This document shows, one piece after another, positions 5,532-8,374 of a stretch of DNA of 8,374 nucleotides (position 1 is the first letter of the stretch; the number at the start of each line of letters is the position of its first letter). The DNA comes from Collinsella sp. GTDB lineage: Bacteria; Actinomycetota; Coriobacteriia; Coriobacteriales; Coriobacteriaceae. The position numbers and the translations under genes are program-made. The stretch spans positions 1 through 8,374 of the forward strand of contig JAHYYL010000052.1 in NCBI GenBank assembly GCA_019424965.1, in the 5' to 3' direction. The notes beneath the pieces are model-generated. The model made no database searches and was not told the DNA's origin. It saw only the letters and a program-made list of their open reading frames with translations.

Positions 5532-6113
5532 ATGAACTACGCGAACATTAAGTATTTCGACATTGCTGATGGGGAAGGCGTTCGTACTTCTCTGTTTGTG
5601 AGTGGGTGCCGTCGTGGGTGCAAGAATTGCTTTAACTCTGTCGCGTGGGACTTTGCCGCGGGCGAGCCCTTTGATCGCGCCGTCGAGGACAAGATTATCG
5701 AGAGCCTCGATCATCCCTTTATTGACGGCCTGACGATTCTGGGCGGCGAGCCTATGGAGCCCGAGAACCAGGCGGGGCTCGTTGAGTTTGTCGAGCGTGT
5801 TCGTGCCGCTTATCCTGCGGGGTCAGGAAAGACCATTTGGTGTTTTACCGGCGACGTGCTCGAGGAGCTTATGCCGGGTGGTCGTCACCATACTGAGGTG
5901 ACGGACCGTATCCTTGCCTGCCTCGACATGTTGGTGGATGGCCCGTTTGTTCAGGATCTTTATGATATCTCATTGCGTTTTAGGGGCTCGAGTAACCAGC
6001 GCGTGATCGATATGAACGCTACGCGCGCCCGTGCTGAGTGCGAGGGCGTTGCGCTTTGTGATGCGGTTGAACTTTGGCGTGATGATCCGGTCTATTCGAC
6101 CCATACTATGTAG
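5532..6113 (+). CDS. nrdG: Class III ribonucleotide reductase activating protein
   Basis: A 193-residue radical-SAM enzyme that cleaves S-adenosylmethionine to create the glycyl radical on NrdD. The 4Fe-4S cluster motif is CRRGCKNC, with Cys26, Cys30 and Cys33 in the CxxxCxxC pattern. The SAM-binding GGEP motif is at 71-74, and GEGVRTSLFVSGC (14-26) leads into the cluster. The start MNYANIKYFDI is typical of NrdG and has GGGAG eight bases upstream. The gene follows nrdD on the same strand, but 426 bases of hairpin-rich spacer lie between, so co-transcription is likely but not certain. Length is slightly above the usual 150-175 residues. The C-terminal part includes LVDGPF (142-147) and the RGSSNQRV segment seen in this family. 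Confidence 0.95.
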   Translation: MNYANIKYFDIADGEGVRTSLFVSGCRRGCKNCFNSVAWDFAAGEPFDRAVEDKIIESLDHPFIDGLTILGGEPMEPENQAGLVEFVERVRAAYPAGSGKTIWCFTGDVLEELMPGGRHHTEVTDRILACLDMLVDGPFVQDLYDISLRFRGSSNQRVIDMNATRARAECEGVALCDAVELWRDDPVYSTHTM

Positions 6114-6114
6114 C

Positions 6115-6145
6115 TTGTGGTCGATGCCGGAGGGCGTGGTACCAT
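6115..6145 (+). promoter_or_regulatory. Candidate promoter of the folE cluster
   Basis: TACCAT (6140-6145) is preceded by TGG, giving an extended -10 pattern. TTGTGG (6115-6120) could be the -35 with a long 19-base spacer. It lies between the nrdG stop and the folE SD site, the only place for a separate start. The match is moderate. Confidence 0.4.
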
Positions 6146-6179
6146 AGCGCGAACGTGAAATCGGAAAAGTGAGGCCCAG

Positions 6180-6737
6180 ATGGTCGATCAGGAAAAAGTC
6201 GAGGCCGCCATTAAGCTGTTGCTTGAGGGCATAGGCGAGGACCCAACTCGTGAGGGCCTGCTGGAGACCCCGGCGCGCGTTGCCCGTATGTATGGTGAAA
6301 CCGCCGGCGGCATGGATCAGAGTGCCGAGGAGCACCTGTCCAAAACCTTTGCCGTCGCTTCGAACGATTTGGTTATCGAGCGCGACATCACGTTTTACTC
6401 GCTGTGCGAGCACCATCTGCTGCCGTTTTATGGCAAGGCCGCGATTGGCTATATCCCCAATGGTCGCGTGGCGGGTCTGTCTAAGCTCGCCCGCACGGTT
6501 GAGGTCTATGCCCGCCGCCTGCAGCTGCAGGAACAGCTGTGTGCGCAGGTCGCCGATGCCCTCATGGACTATCTGGCTCCCCAGGGAGCGATCGTGCTCA
6601 TGGAAGCTGAGCATATGTGCATGACGATGCGTGGCGTGCAAAAGCCCGGCACCAAGACCGTGACGCTTGCTCGCCGCGGCGTCTTTGAGACCGATCCCGC
6701 GCTCGAGGAGCGTTTCTTTAGGATGCTGGGCCGCTAA
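6180..6737 (+). CDS. folE: GTP cyclohydrolase I
   Basis: A 185-residue enzyme that converts GTP to 7,8-dihydroneopterin triphosphate, the first step of tetrahydrofolate synthesis. The zinc site is visible as CEHHLLPF (Cys76 and His79) and Cys147 in HMCMTMRG. Other family hallmarks are DPTREGLLETPARVA (21-35), IPNGRVAGLSKLAR (92-105) and GVQKPGTKTVT (152-162). The length matches the short bacterial form. GAGG at 6171-6174 lies five bases before the ATG. It is the first gene of a three-gene run: the HD-protein gene starts two bases after its stop, which implies translational coupling. Confidence 0.97.
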   Translation: MVDQEKVEAAIKLLLEGIGEDPTREGLLETPARVARMYGETAGGMDQSAEEHLSKTFAVASNDLVIERDITFYSLCEHHLLPFYGKAAIGYIPNGRVAGLSKLARTVEVYARRLQLQEQLCAQVADALMDYLAPQGAIVLMEAEHMCMTMRGVQKPGTKTVTLARRGVFETDPALEERFFRMLGR

Positions 6738-6739
6738 CC

Positions 6740-7321
6740 ATGAGAGTCGTCAACGACTTTACATCGAAGACCGATGAGGGGACGTCGCGTCGCGGCTTTA
6801 TGGCTTCGGGCCTGGCCCCCTTTGGTGCCATGCCTCGCATTGATTACATTTGTGCCAACGGGCTGTTCCGGCGGCACCTGGGCAACATCGTACAGTTGGA
6901 ATCGGGGCGCATCTTCTGCCGCCACGGTATTGACCATCTGCTCGATGTCGCTCGCATTATGTGGATCAAGAATCTCGAGGAGCAGCTCGAATTTGACCGC
7001 GAGGTCATCTACGCCACGGCACTTCTTCACGATATCGGCAAAGATGAACAGTATGAATCGGGTATATCCCATGATGTTGCAAGCGAACGCGTCGCTGATG
7101 CGATTCTCGGCGGCATGCCCGATGACGTGGCGTTTGAGCCGGCCGATGCCGCAGCCATTAAGACGGCCATTCTGGGCCATCGAAAGCTGCGCGTGAACAG
7201 CCAACCGCTTGAGCGTCTGCTCTATGCAGCCGACAAAGCGTCGCGTGCCTGCTTTGCATGCCCCGCGCGCAACGCTTGCAACTGGAGCGATGATAAAAAG
7301 AACCTGTCGATTCGCGTGTAG
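6740..7321 (+). CDS. HD-domain metal-dependent phosphohydrolase in the folate cluster
   Basis: A 193-residue protein of the HD phosphohydrolase superfamily. Likely metal ligands are His66 (RHGIDHLLDVARI), His97-Asp98 (LLHDIGK) and Asp165 (AADKAS); His111 and His147 are further candidates. The C-terminus has the cysteine cluster CFACPARNACNW (Cys171, 174, 180), which I recall as conserved in related clostridial proteins. The substrate is unknown. Lying between folE and folB it may remove phosphate from dihydroneopterin triphosphate or a related pterin; this is inference from position. The ATG at 6740 is two bases after the folE stop and has no SD site of its own, so it would rely on coupling. 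Relatives begin near Met31 (MPRIDYIC, ATG at 6830), which also lacks an SD, so the first 30 residues are uncertain. Confidence 0.85.
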   Translation: MRVVNDFTSKTDEGTSRRGFMASGLAPFGAMPRIDYICANGLFRRHLGNIVQLESGRIFCRHGIDHLLDVARIMWIKNLEEQLEFDREVIYATALLHDIGKDEQYESGISHDVASERVADAILGGMPDDVAFEPADAAAIKTAILGHRKLRVNSQPLERLLYAADKASRACFACPARNACNWSDDKKNLSIRV

Positions 7322-7349
7322 TTAGTTTGCGCGGTCGGGGTTCTAAACG

Positions 7350-7355
7350 AAGGAG
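7350..7355 (+). promoter_or_regulatory. Shine-Dalgarno site supporting a TTG start of folB
   Basis: AAGGAG lies nine bases before a TTG at 7365. No ATG gives a better start before the conserved aldolase domain. The site therefore argues for a TTG start. Confidence 0.7.
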
Positions 7356-7364
7356 ACGATCGCG

Positions 7365-7850
7365 TTGAGTAACAAGAAACTGCCCGAGAATGCAACCAAG
7401 ACTGAAGGTGCTGAGCTCGCCCGCCGTGGAAGGGGCGAAATATCCACCGCAACGGCGGTGCCTCACGTGAGCTATGACGATCTGCGCCATACCGATCGCA
7501 TTGTCATTGACGGCCTTGAGGTTTTTGCCAACCATGGCGTGTATCCCGAGGAGAATGCGCTGGGTCAGAAGTTCATCGTTTCTCTGGTGCTCTATGCCGA
7601 CCTGCGCGCGGCGGGGGAGCACGATAACCTGGATGCCTCGATTGACTACGGCTCGGTGTGCCACGATGTCGATGGCTATCTGCGCGAGCACACGTTTAAG
7701 CTCATCGAGGCGGCAGCCGAGGGGACAGCCCAGATGCTGCTGCGCCGTTATTCCTCGCTGCTTGGTGTGCGCATAAAGCTCGATAAGCCGTGGGCTCCTG
7801 TTGGCCTGCCCTTGGCAAGCTGCGGCGTCGAGATCGAGCGCGTGCGCTAA
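7365..7850 (+). CDS. folB: Dihydroneopterin aldolase
   Basis: A 161-residue enzyme that cleaves 7,8-dihydroneopterin to 6-hydroxymethyl-7,8-dihydropterin and glycolaldehyde in folate synthesis. The domain begins near residue 44 (DRIVIDGLEVFANHGVYPEE) and shows the Glu-containing GVYPEEN (58-64), LGQKF (66-70), IDYG (93-96), FKLIEAAAE (111-119) and the Lys-containing KLDKPWAP (138-145), with Lys141 the probable catalytic lysine. It starts with TTG after AAGGAG. The first 43 residues, rich in charged residues and Ala, are not part of the family, whose members are usually about 120 residues. It follows the HD-protein gene after 43 bases and is probably in the folE transcript. folP and folK do not follow; a convergent gene ends six bases away. 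Confidence 0.93.
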   Translation: MSNKKLPENATKTEGAELARRGRGEISTATAVPHVSYDDLRHTDRIVIDGLEVFANHGVYPEENALGQKFIVSLVLYADLRAAGEHDNLDASIDYGSVCHDVDGYLREHTFKLIEAAAEGTAQMLLRRYSSLLGVRIKLDKPWAPVGLPLASCGVEIERVR

Positions 7851-7856
7851 CCGGTT

Positions 7857-8374
7857 CTAATACGACTCTATGGGTGGCTGCTTGAGCCGCTGCGACAGAG
7901 CTTTATTGTTGGGACAGTACGTGTCGAGCAGGGCGTGGAATCGCTGATTGTGGCTTGGCTCGAGCAAGTGGACGAGCTCGTGGGCGACAACCATGTCGAG
8001 GCATTCGACAGGGTAGGCGGCGAGCTCGCGCGCGATGCGAATGGCGCCGGATTTGGGCGTGCATGATCCCCAGCGCGTTTTCATGCTGCGCACGGAGATG
8101 CGGGCCACGGTGACGCCCATTGCGACTTCGTACGCGTGCACGATGTCGCGCAGCGCCGATGTGACCTCGGACGCATAGAGCTGGTCGATGTGGGCTTGGA
8201 GCTCATCGGACGTTAGGCCGTCGAGGATTGCGTGCCGCTTGGCCTGTGGGCCTTCGTCCGATTCATCGGTACCCATAAAACTTGCGAAGGTGGCCTGTTT
8301 GGGTCGCGGTGCGGGTGATGCAAAGTTGTGATCGAGTGCATCCTGTACCGTGATGGGCTTGCCCCAAAGTGCAA
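7857..8374 (-). CDS. YgjP-type (DUF45/M48-like) zinc metallopeptidase, N-terminus outside the window
   Basis: A minus-strand gene of which the last 171 codons are visible. The zinc motif HELVH is at 7982-7968, followed by the third ligand in SHNQRF. The preceding RSMKTRWGSC and the following YCPN are hallmarks of the YgjP / DUF45 metallopeptidase family. Its cellular substrate is not well known. There is an ATG at 8276, but the frame stays open to the window edge and reads LWGKPITV just before it, a segment that fits the family. No SD site precedes that ATG. The true start therefore lies right of the window and the gene is partial here. It converges on folB with only six bases between the stop codons, and no terminator is visible in the gap. 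Confidence 0.88.
   Translation of the reverse strand, partial: ALWGKPITVQDALDHNFASPAPRPKQATFASFMGTDESDEGPQAKRHAILDGLTSDELQAHIDQLYASEVTSALRDIVHAYEVAMGVTVARISVRSMKTRWGSCTPKSGAIRIARELAAYPVECLDMVVAHELVHLLEPSHNQRFHALLDTYCPNNKALSQRLKQPPIESY

Noticed and set aside
7849..7856. AACCGGTT palindrome between folB and the metallopeptidase as a terminator
   Set aside because: It is an eight-base palindrome with no loop and no T run. It is too short to terminate either gene.
7858..7874. TAATACGACTC, an exact match to the first part of the phage T7 promoter
   Set aside because: The rest of the consensus is missing (TATGGG follows directly). It lies in the 3' coding end of the metallopeptidase gene and there are no phage genes. 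Chance resemblance.

Overview
The window looks like chromosomal DNA of a GC-rich, strictly anaerobic gut actinobacterium, most plausibly Collinsella or another coriobacterium. This is inference from family resemblance, not a search. It rests on a Bifidobacterium-type alpha-glucosidase, an oxygen-sensitive class III ribonucleotide reductase with its activase, tRNA genes that encode their own CCA, and GC-rich coding sequence with strong Shine-Dalgarno (SD) sites. There is no integrase, transposase, phage gene or CRISPR array. All but two of the protein genes are on the plus strand.

Layout. 1-93: 3' end of a tRNA-Gly(GCC) gene and its terminator. 234-1967: GH13 alpha-glucosidase, probably cytoplasmic. 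2067-2306: a promoter, a complete tRNA-Gly(GCC), a tRNA-Val(GAC) three bases later, and a terminator. 2307-2882: 576 bases without a convincing gene, whose second half holds two NrdR-box-like sites over a promoter and then a leader of about 220 bases. 2883-5105: nrdD. 5106-5531: an unusual spacer with two large inverted repeats and a possible small minus-strand ORF between them. 5532-6113: nrdG. 6180-7850: folE, an HD-domain protein gene and folB, closely spaced on one strand. 7857-8374: a minus-strand YgjP-type metallopeptidase gene that runs off the right edge, convergent with folB.

How the genes work together. NrdG uses S-adenosylmethionine and a 4Fe-4S cluster to put a glycyl radical on NrdD, which then makes deoxyribonucleotides without oxygen; the NrdR-like boxes suggest nucleotide-responsive repression. 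FolE and FolB make the first and a later pterin intermediate of folate synthesis. The HD-domain protein between them is a candidate for the dephosphorylation step that separates these two reactions. folP and folK are not in the window.

The parts most worth a second look are the nrdD-nrdG spacer (two long hairpins, an 8-bp direct repeat around the second, and a small antisense ORF), the HD protein in the folate cluster, and the NrdR operator with its long leader. No wholly new system can be demonstrated from the sequence alone.
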